From assembly GCA_028819845.1 (NCBI GenBank), contig JAPPKS010000034.1:174217-238216 (forward strand): a DNA stretch of 64,000 bases, written 5' to 3'. The stretch comes from Candidatus Poribacteria bacterium. Its GTDB lineage: Bacteria; Poribacteria; WGA-4E; PCPOR2b. The position numbers and the translations under genes are program-made. Every line of letters begins with the position of its first letter. Position 1 is the stretch's first letter. The notes beneath the pieces were generated by a model. That model did no database searches, was not told where the DNA came from, and saw only the letters and a program-made list of their open reading frames with translations. Positions 1 to 8,187 of the stretch are shown in pieces.

Positions 1-2
1 TC

Positions 3-398
3 GCATATAGGTTGACTCATCCTAGCCATGAGGTGAAGAAAACGTATATCGCACAAGTTGAGCGCCAACCAAGCCAACAAGCAATTCAGCAATTACGAGA
101 TGGGATTGAAATTGTAGGGGGTTGCACTGCACCTGCGATTGTAGTTCAAATTGGGCGCAAAGGAGAATTAGCACAATTCAAACTTGTTATTCATGAAGGA
201 AAAAAACGGCAAATTCGCCGAATGTTTAAAGCTGTGGGGCATAACGTGATTGAACTGAAACGGGTGCAGATAGGAAGCCTCAAACTCGGGCGACTCGCAC
301 TTGGAGAGTACCGAATGCTAACGCCAGCTGAAGTTCAGTCGCTGCAGAACGACATTAATCCCGCATCACAACCTACACGGGATCATCAGGGGACTTAG
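3..398 (+). CDS. rluB: rRNA pseudouridine synthase, RsuA/RluB family, C-terminal part (5' end outside window)
   Basis: This is the carboxy-terminal half of an enzyme that isomerises uridine to pseudouridine in rRNA. The frame is open to the window edge: codons before the first possible TTG read AYRLTHPSHEV, a family block, so the true start, the S4-like RNA-binding domain and the catalytic Asp lie outside. Visible family marks are HPSHEVKKTY at the beginning and EGKKRQIRRM followed by GHNVIELKRVQIG, the conserved C-terminal segment of RsuA/RluB/RluE/RluF. About 25 residues after that block are unconserved. The gene ends 20 bases before the end of the convergent selenoprotein-like gene. Assignment to RluB rather than a sister paralogue is by general resemblance; the subfamily is uncertain. 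Confidence 0.85.
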   Translation, partial: AYRLTHPSHEVKKTYIAQVERQPSQQAIQQLRDGIEIVGGCTAPAIVVQIGRKGELAQFKLVIHEGKKRQIRRMFKAVGHNVIELKRVQIGSLKLGRLALGEYRMLTPAEVQSLQNDINPASQPTRDHQGT

Positions 399-418
399 GA
401 TTGTGACGTTAGTGCAGG

Positions 419-1318
419 CTAATCGTCAATGAACGTTTTGATGCGATCTAGCAAAACACCAGCGTTTGCCTTAATTTCTTCGTTCTTAGAATCGCTCAAT
501 GTCTCAAGAAGTTCGATTGCCTGTTGATACTTTTTTTGAAGTGCATAGGTTAAGCTCAGGTGATACTTAGCCTGCTCATAAACTGTGCTTTGTGCGTACT
601 TTTCGATGACCGTTTGAAAGTGCGTCTCCGCCTTTCGATAAAAATCTTCCGCGTTGTCTTCATCAGCATGCGTTGCGTAATGTAATCCTAGGTTGAGGTG
701 GATATCCGGCAACAAACCGGTTTTGTTCATTGGATCTAGTTTAAGAACTTTATCGGCGATAGGTTTGCCATTCTCAATGTCCCCCCGCTTGACATAGATG
801 ATTGCAATTTCAGCATTAATCATCGGGGCATCTGGATTTTCTTTGATTTCAATTTTTAGTTGCTGAAACCGTTCTTCCTCCTTGAGAGTCCCCTCCATAA
901 GCACGGCAAATTCCTTTGCATCTCTGTAACCAACAATAACACTGATTGGATTCCCTTCAGTGTCAACGAATGCAATTGTTGGGACTGCGCCTGATCCATC
1001 TCCGTATGTCCTGTAAGCTTCAGCGTGCTCATCGCTTGACTCCGGATTTAACTTCAAGGTAACGAATTTTTTTGATAGTTCAACAACTTTTGAATCACTA
1101 AACGTAGTGGCATCCAGCCGCTTACAGGAACCTCACCATTCTGTGTAAAAGTCCATCATAATGGGTTTACCTGTTTCTTGGGCTTCCATCATTCCCTTCT
1201 CAATTGACTTCTCCCACTTAATCTCGGTTGATGCAAAGGCCAGCGGATAGGCAGCGGCAGTAAACATCAGGATAACCAACACCGATAGCTGATTCCGCTT
1301 CCAAGTACGATTGAACAT
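419..1318 (-). CDS. Exported thioredoxin-fold/TPR protein, probable selenoprotein (in-frame TGA at redox Cys, 299 residues)
   Basis: A strong site (AAAGGAG, 7 bases before ATG at 1318) starts a signal peptide (hydrophobic residues about 11-29, cut near AFA-ST). A thioredoxin-like domain follows: DFYTEW, then TGA at 1135-1133, then GSCKRLD. The TGA sits exactly where thioredoxin-fold proteins have the first Cys of WCxxC, giving W-U-G-S-C with Sec62 and Cys65. The frame then continues without interruption for 237 codons through the cis-Pro region (GAVPTIAFVD) and TPR-like helices (about residues 150-299). Both halves are in the same frame, so no frameshift is needed. Likely role: periplasmic thiol/selenol redox or disulfide chemistry. 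The alternative is a nonsense mutation; the exact position of the stop and a SECIS-like hairpin argue against that. No selenocysteine machinery (selA/selB/selD/selC) lies in the window. Confidence 0.75.
1103..1126 (-). promoter_or_regulatory. Candidate bacterial SECIS hairpin
   Basis: Directly after the in-frame UGA (1135-1133) the mRNA can fold as a lower stem UGUA/UACG, an internal loop AGC/AC, an upper stem GGC/GCC and an apical loop UGGAU. The loop begins 16 bases after the UGA and has G at its second position. That agrees with the general bacterial SECIS model: a short upper stem, a G within the first two loop bases, and about 16-37 bases from the UGA. The fold was done by eye and its energy was not computed. 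Confidence 0.5.
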
Positions 1319-1629
1319 CTGTATTCTCCTTTGATATTGGAATTGGTACTTATAGAATTAAACGTATCATTATTTACCTAGTCCACACGATGTGAGCAAA
1401 TTTCCAAGTTTGGCGTCGGTACGAGAAACTAGTTCCATATTGAATTTATCGCAAATTCGACACGACGAGATTTGAAAACTATTGGGTTTAGTCTGCATTC
1501 TACTTAGGTGCAAAATTGGCTAATTGCTGGAGGCTAATCTGGGATCTGGGTACGGATTGAATAAACCCTTAAACCTCCTCTGATACCTCATAATCACGTT
1601 TGGAATTCCAATTGCCTGTGGTCAATTGG
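1319..1629. other. Intergenic region upstream of the selenoprotein gene
   Basis: About 310 bases between the start of the thioredoxin/TPR gene and the end of the zinc-ribbon gene, both on the minus strand. Only the strong ribosome site next to 1318 is clear. A TATAAG box on the minus strand near 1360 has no convincing -35 element. No RNA gene or repeat was recognised. Confidence 0.5.
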
Positions 1630-1881
1630 TCAAGACTCATTCCCGTTTTTCTCAGTTTCCTCCCGTTCTGAATCACTTGGCATTTGCTCTGTAACCGCTT
1701 TGGCTTGAATCTGTTCAACCACCTGAATGCTTGTAGTCTTACTGCTCAAAGTTGTCCGACATCTTCCACAAGTCGTGACAATTTTTACTAATTTGGCATG
1801 TCTTCCCGCTTTATTTTGCTTTTGTTTCGTGTCCACGTACCGCTTGCAGCGAGGACACCACAACTGCTGCGGTCCCAACAT
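1630..1881 (-). CDS. Small zinc-ribbon protein, unknown function (83 residues)
   Basis: The product begins MLGPQQLWCPRC and has a second pair CGRC about 26 residues later, a CX2C...CX2C arrangement typical of a structural zinc ribbon. The middle is very basic (KQKQNKAGRHAK), which suits nucleic-acid or ribosome binding. The last 30 residues are acidic and polar and probably disordered. It starts 16 bases downstream of the end of mnmE on the same strand, so it is likely cotranscribed with the khpB-mnmE genes. I do not recognise a named family. A DNA-, RNA- or ribosome-associated role is only an inference from charge and neighbours. Confidence 0.6.
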   Translation of the reverse strand: MLGPQQLWCPRCKRYVDTKQKQNKAGRHAKLVKIVTTCGRCRTTLSSKTTSIQVVEQIQAKAVTEQMPSDSEREETEKNGNES

Positions 1882-1897
1882 TTATACACCCTCCGTG

Positions 1898-3283
1898 CTA
1901 TTTTCCGATGCAGAATTGCGAGAAAATGCGGTCTAGAATGTCTTCGGCTGTTATTTTGCCAACAATCTCACCAAGACAATCTAAACTAGTCCGCAAGTCT
2001 ACCGCGATTAGGTCATGTGACTGTGCTTGAAATAAGCTATCACGCGCCTGTTCAAGTGCAATTTTTGCTCGGCGCAATGCCTCGTAGTGACGAATATTTG
2101 TGACAATCACCCCTTCGCTAATTGTTTCTCGTCCCTTGAGAATTTCCTTTAGTACCGCCGTTTTCAAATCTTCAATACCGTCTCCATACAAAACGGACGT
2201 TTTAACTACCGAATTCTGGGGAGCATAAGTCTGAAGAGTTGCAATCGTCGTTACTACGGGCAAATCTACTTTGTTTAATATGAAAATTGCATTACTACGG
2301 TTGACAGCGTCTAACAATTGCCTGTCTGCTTCGGTTAGCGGTTGGGAAGCATCAAACATCACTAGAAGTAAATCTGCACCGTCTAAATAGGATTTGCTGC
2401 GCACTATGCCTTGGCGTTCAACAACATCTTCAGTCTGATGTATACCTGCGGTATCAATTAACTTAAGCGGAATGCCACGTAGGTTCAGCGGTTCTTCGAT
2501 TGTATCCCGAGTCGTGCCGGGGATTTCCGTGACAATCGCCCGTTCTTGTTGCAACAAAGCATTAAGTAAGCTTGATTTCCCAACATTTGGCTTGCCGAGA
2601 ATAGCGACACGGGCGCCTTCTCGCAAAATTTTACCGTCCGGCGCGGTCGCCATCAAGCGGTTTAACCCGTTGAGGATGGCTTCAGCGGATTTTCGCGCCG
2701 CCGCTAAATCAATGAAATCAAGGTCTTCATCCGGAAAGTCAATTGACGCTTCAACTTCTGCGAGCAGGTCTGCAAGCCGGTCACTGAGCGCGTTTACTTC
2801 TTGGGATAGCTTTCCGCTAAGCAGATCCATAGCAACGCGGAAATTGAGTTCTGTTTGAGATTGAATCAAATCAACAACTGCCTCTGCTTGGGCAAGATCC
2901 AATCTATCATTGAGAAAGGCGCGTTTGGTGAATTCTCCGGGTTCTGCAAGACGCGCTCCCGCACGCAGCGTCAATTCGAGGACTTGCTGTAATGGGATGA
3001 CGCCTCCGTGACAGTTAAACTCAACGACGTCCTCCGCCGTATAAGATTTGGGCGCCAACATAATTCCCAGCATGACTTCATCAATTACAGCATTTGAAAC
3101 GGGATTGACAACCCGCCCATAGTTGAGGGTATGGGTCGAAAATTGAGCTGGCGAGATATGTCGTGGTGACCGGAAAATCTTACAAGCGATAGGTACAGCA
3201 AGGGCACCACTAACCCTTACAATCCCGATGCCACCTTCGCCCCGAGGCGTTGCAATTGCAGCAATCGTATCAGATAGACTCAT
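1898..3283 (-). CDS. mnmE: tRNA uridine-5-carboxymethylaminomethyl modification GTPase MnmE
   Basis: MnmE works with MnmG (encoded at 41963-43855) to modify the wobble uridine (position 34) of certain tRNAs, using GTP hydrolysis. At 461 residues it is of normal length. The N-terminal folate-binding domain begins MSLSDTIAAIATPRGEGGIG. The Ras-like G domain, inserted in the helical domain, shows the P-loop GKPNVGKSS near residue 230, DTAG for G3 and NKVD for G4. The protein ends FCIGK, the conserved C-terminal motif whose Cys is needed for activity. It lies 9 bases downstream of khpB, in the yidC-jag-mnmE order common near replication origins. Confidence 0.97.
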   Translation of the reverse strand: MSLSDTIAAIATPRGEGGIGIVRVSGALAVPIACKIFRSPRHISPAQFSTHTLNYGRVVNPVSNAVIDEVMLGIMLAPKSYTAEDVVEFNCHGGVIPLQQVLELTLRAGARLAEPGEFTKRAFLNDRLDLAQAEAVVDLIQSQTELNFRVAMDLLSGKLSQEVNALSDRLADLLAEVEASIDFPDEDLDFIDLAAARKSAEAILNGLNRLMATAPDGKILREGARVAILGKPNVGKSSLLNALLQQERAIVTEIPGTTRDTIEEPLNLRGIPLKLIDTAGIHQTEDVVERQGIVRSKSYLDGADLLLVMFDASQPLTEADRQLLDAVNRSNAIFILNKVDLPVVTTIATLQTYAPQNSVVKTSVLYGDGIEDLKTAVLKEILKGRETISEGVIVTNIRHYEALRRAKIALEQARDSLFQAQSHDLIAVDLRTSLDCLGEIVGKITAEDILDRIFSQFCIGK

Positions 3284-3292
3284 AACCCCATG

Positions 3293-3925
3293 TCATGGGT
3301 CGTGGTTTTCGTGTGGCGTGACGACGACGCACCGCAGCATGCCCTCTCCACGGCTATAAGTCGCAACACCATTGTCCGACTGTAATGCGAGGTGTACAAT
3401 CCGACGGTCCTGAGGTGTCATCGGATTTAGGACAACCTCCAAGTTTGATTCCTTCACTTTGGCAGCTGTTCGATTAGCCAAATCAACAAGTAGAGTTTCA
3501 CGACGTTCACGGTACCCCTCTGTATCAACGAAAACTCTCTTCTTAACTAAGGATGACTTGTTCAAAATACAGTTGACCAAGTATTCAATTGCATTAAGTG
3601 TCTGTCCATGTCTACCAATTAACAAGCCAGGAGTATCAGCACTAACAATGAGATGAACGTTATCGTCAATGCTACGCGTTTCAATCTCGGCTTCGACTCC
3701 CATATGGGTCAACAGGTCATGCAGCACAGATTCCGGGGTTGGGGAAATATCTCCCTTTACGGTAGCGCGGATTTTGGCTAATTTCGTGCCTAATCCCAAG
3801 ATTCCCTTTGTGGCTTCATGGATAACTTTTACACTGACTTGTTCTCGGCTAACGTCGAGTTTTTCAAGTGCGTGTTCTAAAGCTTCTTCTGTAGTTTTGC
3901 CTTCCGTTTCAACATATTGTTGCAC
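3293..3925 (-). CDS. khpB: RNA-binding protein KhpB/Jag (SpoIIIJ-associated)
   Basis: A 210-residue RNA-binding protein with the usual three parts. A Jag N-terminal domain begins YVETEGKTTEEALEHAL with the EATKGILGLG motif. A KH domain carries the loop GLLIGRHGQTL. A C-terminal R3H domain contains RRIVHLALQ and GEGMLRCVVV. In other bacteria KhpB pairs with KhpA to bind many RNAs and affects cell elongation; khpA is also present here (31150-31389). It sits directly after yidC and before mnmE, the typical arrangement. An ATG at 3925 fits the domain start. Confidence 0.93.
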   Translation of the reverse strand: MQQYVETEGKTTEEALEHALEKLDVSREQVSVKVIHEATKGILGLGTKLAKIRATVKGDISPTPESVLHDLLTHMGVEAEIETRSIDDNVHLIVSADTPGLLIGRHGQTLNAIEYLVNCILNKSSLVKKRVFVDTEGYRERRETLLVDLANRTAAKVKESNLEVVLNPMTPQDRRIVHLALQSDNGVATYSRGEGMLRCVVVTPHENHDP

Positions 3926-3981
3926 GGTACCTTGTATTCCCGATACCCCAAAATGAGACCCAAAATTGATGGTAGATTTAA

Positions 3982-5769
3982 TTAAGATCTTCGATTTTGG
4001 AGTTGAGATCTCCTTTTTGTTAGCTTAGGTTGTTTTCCTGATGTTAAGGTTTTAACAGGCTCGGTCTCCTCTGATTTCCGGAATTGAGTTAAAAGGTGCC
4101 GTCCAATTTCAAAAACGTTACTACATGTCCAATAAAGAATTAACCCCGATGACCAATTGTAAAGAATAAACACAAAGATAAAGGGAATAAACTGCATAAT
4201 CTTTGCCTGAGTATTGTCTGCGATAGGCGTCACCCCTGCATTCATTTTTTGTTGTAACAAGGTTGTAGCACCGTAGATGATGGGCAAAAACCGAACTGCA
4301 TCAATCAAAAGCAGGGGAATCGTAAAGGGTAACGGGAACAAGGTATCAGGGCCAGACAAATCGTCCATCCATAAGCAGAAAGGGGCGGCACGAAGCTCAA
4401 CCGCGTTTCCAAAGACCGTGAATAACGCAAATAGGATAGGCAACTGCGGTATCCAAGGAATACAGCCGCCTAGTGGATTGACACCGTGTTCTTTGTATAG
4501 CCGCATTGTGGCACGATTTAACTTTTGCGGATCGTCTCTGTATTTCTCCTTTAATTCTGCAAGTAAGGGCTGGAGTTCCTGCATTTCCTTCATTGACTTA
4601 TAGCTTTTTCGGATTAGCGGGTAGGCAGCCAGTTTCGTAAATAAGGTCAATAGAATGATTGAAATTCCATAATTTCCAATTATACTATTGAGTCCACGAA
4701 GCAACCAGAGCATCGCCCAAGCAACTGGCCACAAAAAGCCAAGGTCAATAATCTTGTTCATTCTAAGCGGATCATCGGGTGCGTTGGGATGTGTCACCCT
4801 ATTCAGGATACTATCTTCCTTGGGTCCAACATAGACTCGAAATACATCGGTACGCCGTTCATTGACGGAAATACCGGAAATGACAAGGCTTGCCGCGTCT
4901 TTCCAGGCAGCAATCTCAGCCGATGGAATTTCTCCATTATCTATAAGTTCTTCACGTTCATACAAAGCATTGAGCGATGGATCTGGAATCATAAGCGCGG
5001 CAAAATACTTGCTATTCATCCCCGCCCATAGGACGGGGGCGTTTTTCTCTGAATCGCTAAAATCTTGTCTTGGCTTGCCGTGTCCTAAATATGCTACCGC
5101 CCCCTCATTTTTAGAAGCCCTCCTCCCTTTGCCGCTGTGCTTGCGCTCATGGAGAAGAAGGTCTGCATTAATCCCCGGTCCCCAATACAGTTTGTAATTC
5201 TCTAACGGTTGATTTGATATGTTTTCGAAAGTCAGCGCTACGTCCACAAAATAGCGATCATTATAAAAAGTAAATTCTTTGGATACCTTGAGTTTATCTC
5301 CAATCTGAGTTTTGAAGGTCAACCTGTCTCGAGACTGATCGGTGAGAATCACTTGTTGTTTGTCCGCCTTCCAGACAGCCGACATTGTGTCATTCTTCAA
5401 ATCAGGAATATCAACTCGGAGGCAACTTTGGGCACTTTTTGGAATCAAGTTGATTGATTCGTCGTTGGTAGATCGATCTGGATATTTTCTAAGTCTCCAT
5501 TCACCGACAATTGCGCGCTCGTCAATAAAGGAAATTTCATAGTTGTCGGTTTGCACAAGAGTTCTTGGACCTTCTTGAACCCTACTCAAATAAAGCGATG
5601 ACTCATCCCTTTGTGTTGGTGTTTCAATCGTTGATTCAGACGGGGAGGCCGGCAAATCCTCCCGCTGCCGGTCGGGGGTTTGCTCAGGCGGCGGTGGACT
5701 AAAGAAGATGGTCCAGCTAACCATTACAATAATCATGAGCGCAATCGCTAGGATGTAACGCCTCTCCAT
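3982..5769 (-). CDS. yidC: Membrane protein insertase YidC (Oxa1 family)
   Basis: YidC inserts and folds inner-membrane proteins, with SecYEG or alone. The 595-residue product has an N-terminal membrane anchor (MERRYILAIALMIIVMVSWTIFF). A large periplasmic domain of the Gram-negative type covers about residues 60-340. The conserved 60KD_IMP core follows, with transmembrane helices and the hydrophilic-groove segment around YGISIILLTLFTKLAAYPL. The C-terminus is basic (KLTKRRSQLQNRRS), as expected for ribosome contact. The periplasmic domain indicates a diderm cell. It lies between yidD/rnpA and khpB on the same strand. Confidence 0.97.
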   Translation of the reverse strand: MERRYILAIALMIIVMVSWTIFFSPPPPEQTPDRQREDLPASPSESTIETPTQRDESSLYLSRVQEGPRTLVQTDNYEISFIDERAIVGEWRLRKYPDRSTNDESINLIPKSAQSCLRVDIPDLKNDTMSAVWKADKQQVILTDQSRDRLTFKTQIGDKLKVSKEFTFYNDRYFVDVALTFENISNQPLENYKLYWGPGINADLLLHERKHSGKGRRASKNEGAVAYLGHGKPRQDFSDSEKNAPVLWAGMNSKYFAALMIPDPSLNALYEREELIDNGEIPSAEIAAWKDAASLVISGISVNERRTDVFRVYVGPKEDSILNRVTHPNAPDDPLRMNKIIDLGFLWPVAWAMLWLLRGLNSIIGNYGISIILLTLFTKLAAYPLIRKSYKSMKEMQELQPLLAELKEKYRDDPQKLNRATMRLYKEHGVNPLGGCIPWIPQLPILFALFTVFGNAVELRAAPFCLWMDDLSGPDTLFPLPFTIPLLLIDAVRFLPIIYGATTLLQQKMNAGVTPIADNTQAKIMQFIPFIFVFILYNWSSGLILYWTCSNVFEIGRHLLTQFRKSEETEPVKTLTSGKQPKLTKRRSQLQNRRS

Positions 5770-5997
5770 TCAAAAATCTCCTCATAGATGAACAATTATG
5801 ATTCTAAAGAGTTGTGTTTTCATTTACACGCCGTAAGCAATGCACACGCTTTTATAGACTCTAGGCAGCAACGCATTATGCCGGCAGAGCGACAGATTGA
5901 ATATGGAGATTAGGAATTACGAGCTCCGGTTAACGCTACTACAGATTTCCGGTATTATATGCTTGACCCTATTCAGCCACATAATTCTTTTGGAATT

Positions 5998-6213
5998 TTA
6001 TTTGAGCGGATCATAGCCACCGGGGTGAAAAGGTTGGCACTTCGATAATCGTTTGAAAGTTAGCCAACACGCTTTCAAAAGATTATGCTTCATTATTGCT
6101 TCTAAAGAGTATTGGGAGCACGTAGGGTAGAAACGGCAAGTTGGCGGAAAGAGCGGGGAAATAAATTTACGATAGAGGCGTATCAGATAAATCAGAATTA
6201 TTCTCATAGACAA
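5998..6213 (-). CDS. yidD: Membrane protein insertion efficiency factor YidD
   Basis: A 71-residue YidD-family protein. It carries the family signature [18 protein letters not shown] with the conserved cysteines, then a short amphipathic tail ending in [11 protein letters not shown]. It starts 6 bases downstream of rnpA and sits 228 bases upstream of yidC on the same strand. The family is thought to assist YidC-dependent insertion at the inner membrane. Length and motif are fully typical. Confidence 0.95.
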   Translation of the reverse strand: MSMRIILIYLIRLYRKFISPLFPPTCRFYPTCSQYSLEAIMKHNLLKACWLTFKRLSKCQPFHPGGYDPLK

Positions 6214-6219
6214 AAACAG

Positions 6220-6567
6220 TCATGTTTTGAGAATCTTGGCTTGACGCAAAAGCTGTAAGAATGAAGATTTGGCTTGCTGGCATTTCATATCAAGCGCGGC
6301 CGTTCGTCCAACAACGATAAGGTCGTAATTTGGACAAATTCGGTGTTTAGATAATCTGAAAGATTCTCTGATTAACCTTTTGACTCGATTCCGTTTGACA
6401 CTGTTCCCTAACTTTTTACTGGTGGTAATGCCGAGACGTACCACACTTAAAGAATTCCGAGACACATATACAACAAAATTCCGATTCCAATATTTCTTCC
6501 CCTTCTTATACCCTCGCTGAAATTCCCATCTTCGTGTCAATCGCTCTGGATGAGCTTTTATCTCCAT
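6220..6567 (-). CDS. rnpA: Ribonuclease P protein component
   Basis: The protein subunit of RNase P, which binds the catalytic RNA and helps cleave the 5' leader of pre-tRNA. The 115-residue product shows the characteristic basic motif KRNRVKRLIRESFR and a typical start region KAHPERLTRRWEFQRGYKKG. In most bacteria it directly follows rpmH. Here the preceding gene on the minus strand is an unknown exported protein whose stop is one base away (6569), implying tight translational coupling. No rpmH-like ORF is visible nearby. Confidence 0.95.
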   Translation of the reverse strand: MEIKAHPERLTRRWEFQRGYKKGKKYWNRNFVVYVSRNSLSVVRLGITTSKKLGNSVKRNRVKRLIRESFRLSKHRICPNYDLIVVGRTAALDMKCQQAKSSFLQLLRQAKILKT

Positions 6568-6568
6568 G

Positions 6569-7240
6569 TCAAAATTTTTTGAGTGTTACTTGAGTCTCCC
6601 ACTCCGCATTGTCGATTTGTCCACGAAGGTAGTCAACATAATCTGTAACTTGAGTTTCCACGATCATTTTCGGTGTGCCGTCTTCACCTTCAACAATACC
6701 CTTTATGACATCAACTGTATCCTCTTGCGTTTGAGTTCCGTGCACAATTGCGCATATCATCAGGAATTCTTTTTTTATTGCTATATCCGACAAAGCCTGT
6801 GGAATAAAGTGAATTTGAAATATATTGTGCCCGCCATCAAGACGACCATCGTTTAGACGCCAGTGAACTGTTTGGATTTTCTGCTCTTGAAACATCCGAC
6901 GCAGCACTTCTTGCTGGAGCGATATGGGCACTTTGGGCTTGGTAGTTTCAGAAGAGGGTTTGCTAGTAGGCTGGTCCCCCACTACCTTATAAGGTACAAA
7001 ACCTAGCCATCCCGAAGCGGGATTACCAACTTCAAATGCAACAACCAGCGGTTGCGCATTTTCTGGATGGATAACGGATTCACCAGGCGAGCGTCCGGTT
7101 TCTCGTCGATTATATTTCCCCCACTCTTCCATCAAGGAGAATTGATAATAATAATCTTCGGGCGCTTGAATTGCACAAGCGAACCATATAAGAGGGAAAC
7201 TCAAAATAAAAAAGTGCGTTCTGATGATAGAAAAGCGCAT
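6569..7240 (-). CDS. Exported protein of unknown function (223 residues)
   Basis: The open frame extends to 7462, but that part only overlaps the HNH gene. An ATG at 7240, 4 bases after the HNH stop, starts MRFSIIRTHFFILSFPLIWF, a signal peptide with cleavage likely after AIQA. The mature part starts with PEDYYYQFSLMEEWGKY and ends with a lysine-rich tail. I do not recognise a family. The protein is rich in Tyr and Trp and has a Pro/Ser/Lys-rich middle (TSKPSSETTKPKVP). Its stop touches the rnpA start, so it occupies the place where rpmH is normally found. Function unknown. Confidence 0.7.
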   Translation of the reverse strand: MRFSIIRTHFFILSFPLIWFACAIQAPEDYYYQFSLMEEWGKYNRRETGRSPGESVIHPENAQPLVVAFEVGNPASGWLGFVPYKVVGDQPTSKPSSETTKPKVPISLQQEVLRRMFQEQKIQTVHWRLNDGRLDGGHNIFQIHFIPQALSDIAIKKEFLMICAIVHGTQTQEDTVDVIKGIVEGEDGTPKMIVETQVTDYVDYLRGQIDNAEWETQVTLKKF

Positions 7241-7244
7241 TAAT

Positions 7245-7751
7245 TTAAATATACAGATACTTGTTCCAGGACTCGTCATAACGCAAATGGCGGCTAAGAT
7301 GCAAATATGAGATAATTGAGGGAACTTTAGGGGAGCGCTTGGGAAACATACGAGCTTCACGAGGTGTGCAATTACCTTTTTTGATGTTGCACTTTTTACA
7401 CGCTGTCGCGACGTTTTCCCATACCGTTGCACCTCCGCGCGATCTTGGGACAACATGGTCAAGCGTTAACATTGAATGAGGAAATTTCTCATGGCAATAC
7501 TGGCAAACGTATGCATCCCGGACAAATACGTTTCTTCGTGAGAATTTTACAACACAGCGAGGGATATGGACGTAATTCACGAGACGAATCACCAAAGGAA
7601 TTTTCATTGCGGTGCTTGGCGATCGGATAACCTGATCTGAGACTTCTTCCATACACGCTACCCCTTTGATAATCATCTTCATCGCACGTTTTAAGTTACA
7701 AATATTAATCGCCTCGTAGCTTGCGTTTAACACGAGTACCGGTGTTTTCAT
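7245..7751 (-). CDS. HNH endonuclease domain protein
   Basis: A 168-residue HNH-family nuclease-like protein. The C-terminal half has CQYCHEKFPHSMLTLDHVVPRSRGG, then ENVATACKKCNIKKG: two CX2C zinc pairs around the DHV and N of the HNH core. The N-terminal half (VLVLNASYEAINICNLKRA) matches the common stand-alone HNH proteins found widely in bacteria, whose cellular role is not established. ATG at 7751 has GAGGA 7 bases upstream. A promoter with a 15-bp palindrome over its -10 box lies just upstream. It is the first gene of the run leading into rnpA-yidD. Confidence 0.88.
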   Translation of the reverse strand: MKTPVLVLNASYEAINICNLKRAMKMIIKGVACMEEVSDQVIRSPSTAMKIPLVIRLVNYVHIPRCVVKFSRRNVFVRDAYVCQYCHEKFPHSMLTLDHVVPRSRGGATVWENVATACKKCNIKKGNCTPREARMFPKRSPKVPSIISYLHLSRHLRYDESWNKYLYI

Positions 7752-7800
7752 AAGCGAATCCTCTTATAAAAACCGAACCTTCTCAACCTACCCTTGATTG

Positions 7801-7835
7801 GTGTTATTGTAACACACTTGTATCTTTACTCGCAA
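7801..7835 (-). promoter_or_regulatory. Promoter of the HNH gene with overlapping palindrome
   Basis: On the minus strand TTGCGA (7835-7830), an 18-base spacer and TACAAT (7811-7806) form a plausible housekeeping promoter about 50 bases upstream of the HNH start. The palindrome GTGTTATTGTAACAC (7801-7815, 6-bp arms, 3-bp centre) covers the -10 box, where a repressor could block transcription. Confidence 0.5.
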
Positions 7836-7955
7836 GTGTATCTTAAACCGCAATCAAAATACTAGCCGTTGGTTCTTTAAATGACTCGATTTCAACGGAC
7901 TATATCAGCAGGAGAATTATCTTTTCCGAGCAATGCCAGCGTGTGAAAAACACCT

Positions 7956-7984
7956 TTGACATACAGGAATATTTATGATAAATT
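7956..7984 (+). promoter_or_regulatory. Predicted promoter of the VWA gene
   Basis: A perfect TTGACA (7956-7961), a 17-base spacer and TAAATT (7979-7984) are the only good plus-strand promoter elements between the divergent genes. Confidence 0.5.
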
Positions 7985-8187
7985 CCCATTGTAACGAAGC
8001 CGGAATTTGAAGATGGATAGACCTTCCGCGAATAATTTGCGTTTTTCCCTTGAAACGGAAACTTTAAAGGTTTCTAAACACCCTATGATATGAAAAGGTA
8101 AATCGGATATCAGACAGAAATTGGTCAGTTAATGCCGAACCCATTATCTCTTTTTGGCGTTATCTTTCACGCATCGTTTTTACGTCC

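Larger units (their letters stand above)
7752..8187. other. Divergent intergenic region between HNH and VWA genes
   Basis: The 436-base gap carries the minus-strand promoter/palindrome at 7801-7835 and a plus-strand promoter at 7956-7984. The latter gives the VWA gene an untranslated leader of roughly 195 bases (about 7990-8187). No ORF or hairpin was recognised in that leader. Confidence 0.5.

Noticed and set aside
1133-1318. Separate 61-residue exported peptide and a separate 212-residue TPR gene
   Set aside because: The two frames are in phase, meet at one TGA placed at the redox Cys, and together make one domain; treated as one probable selenoprotein.
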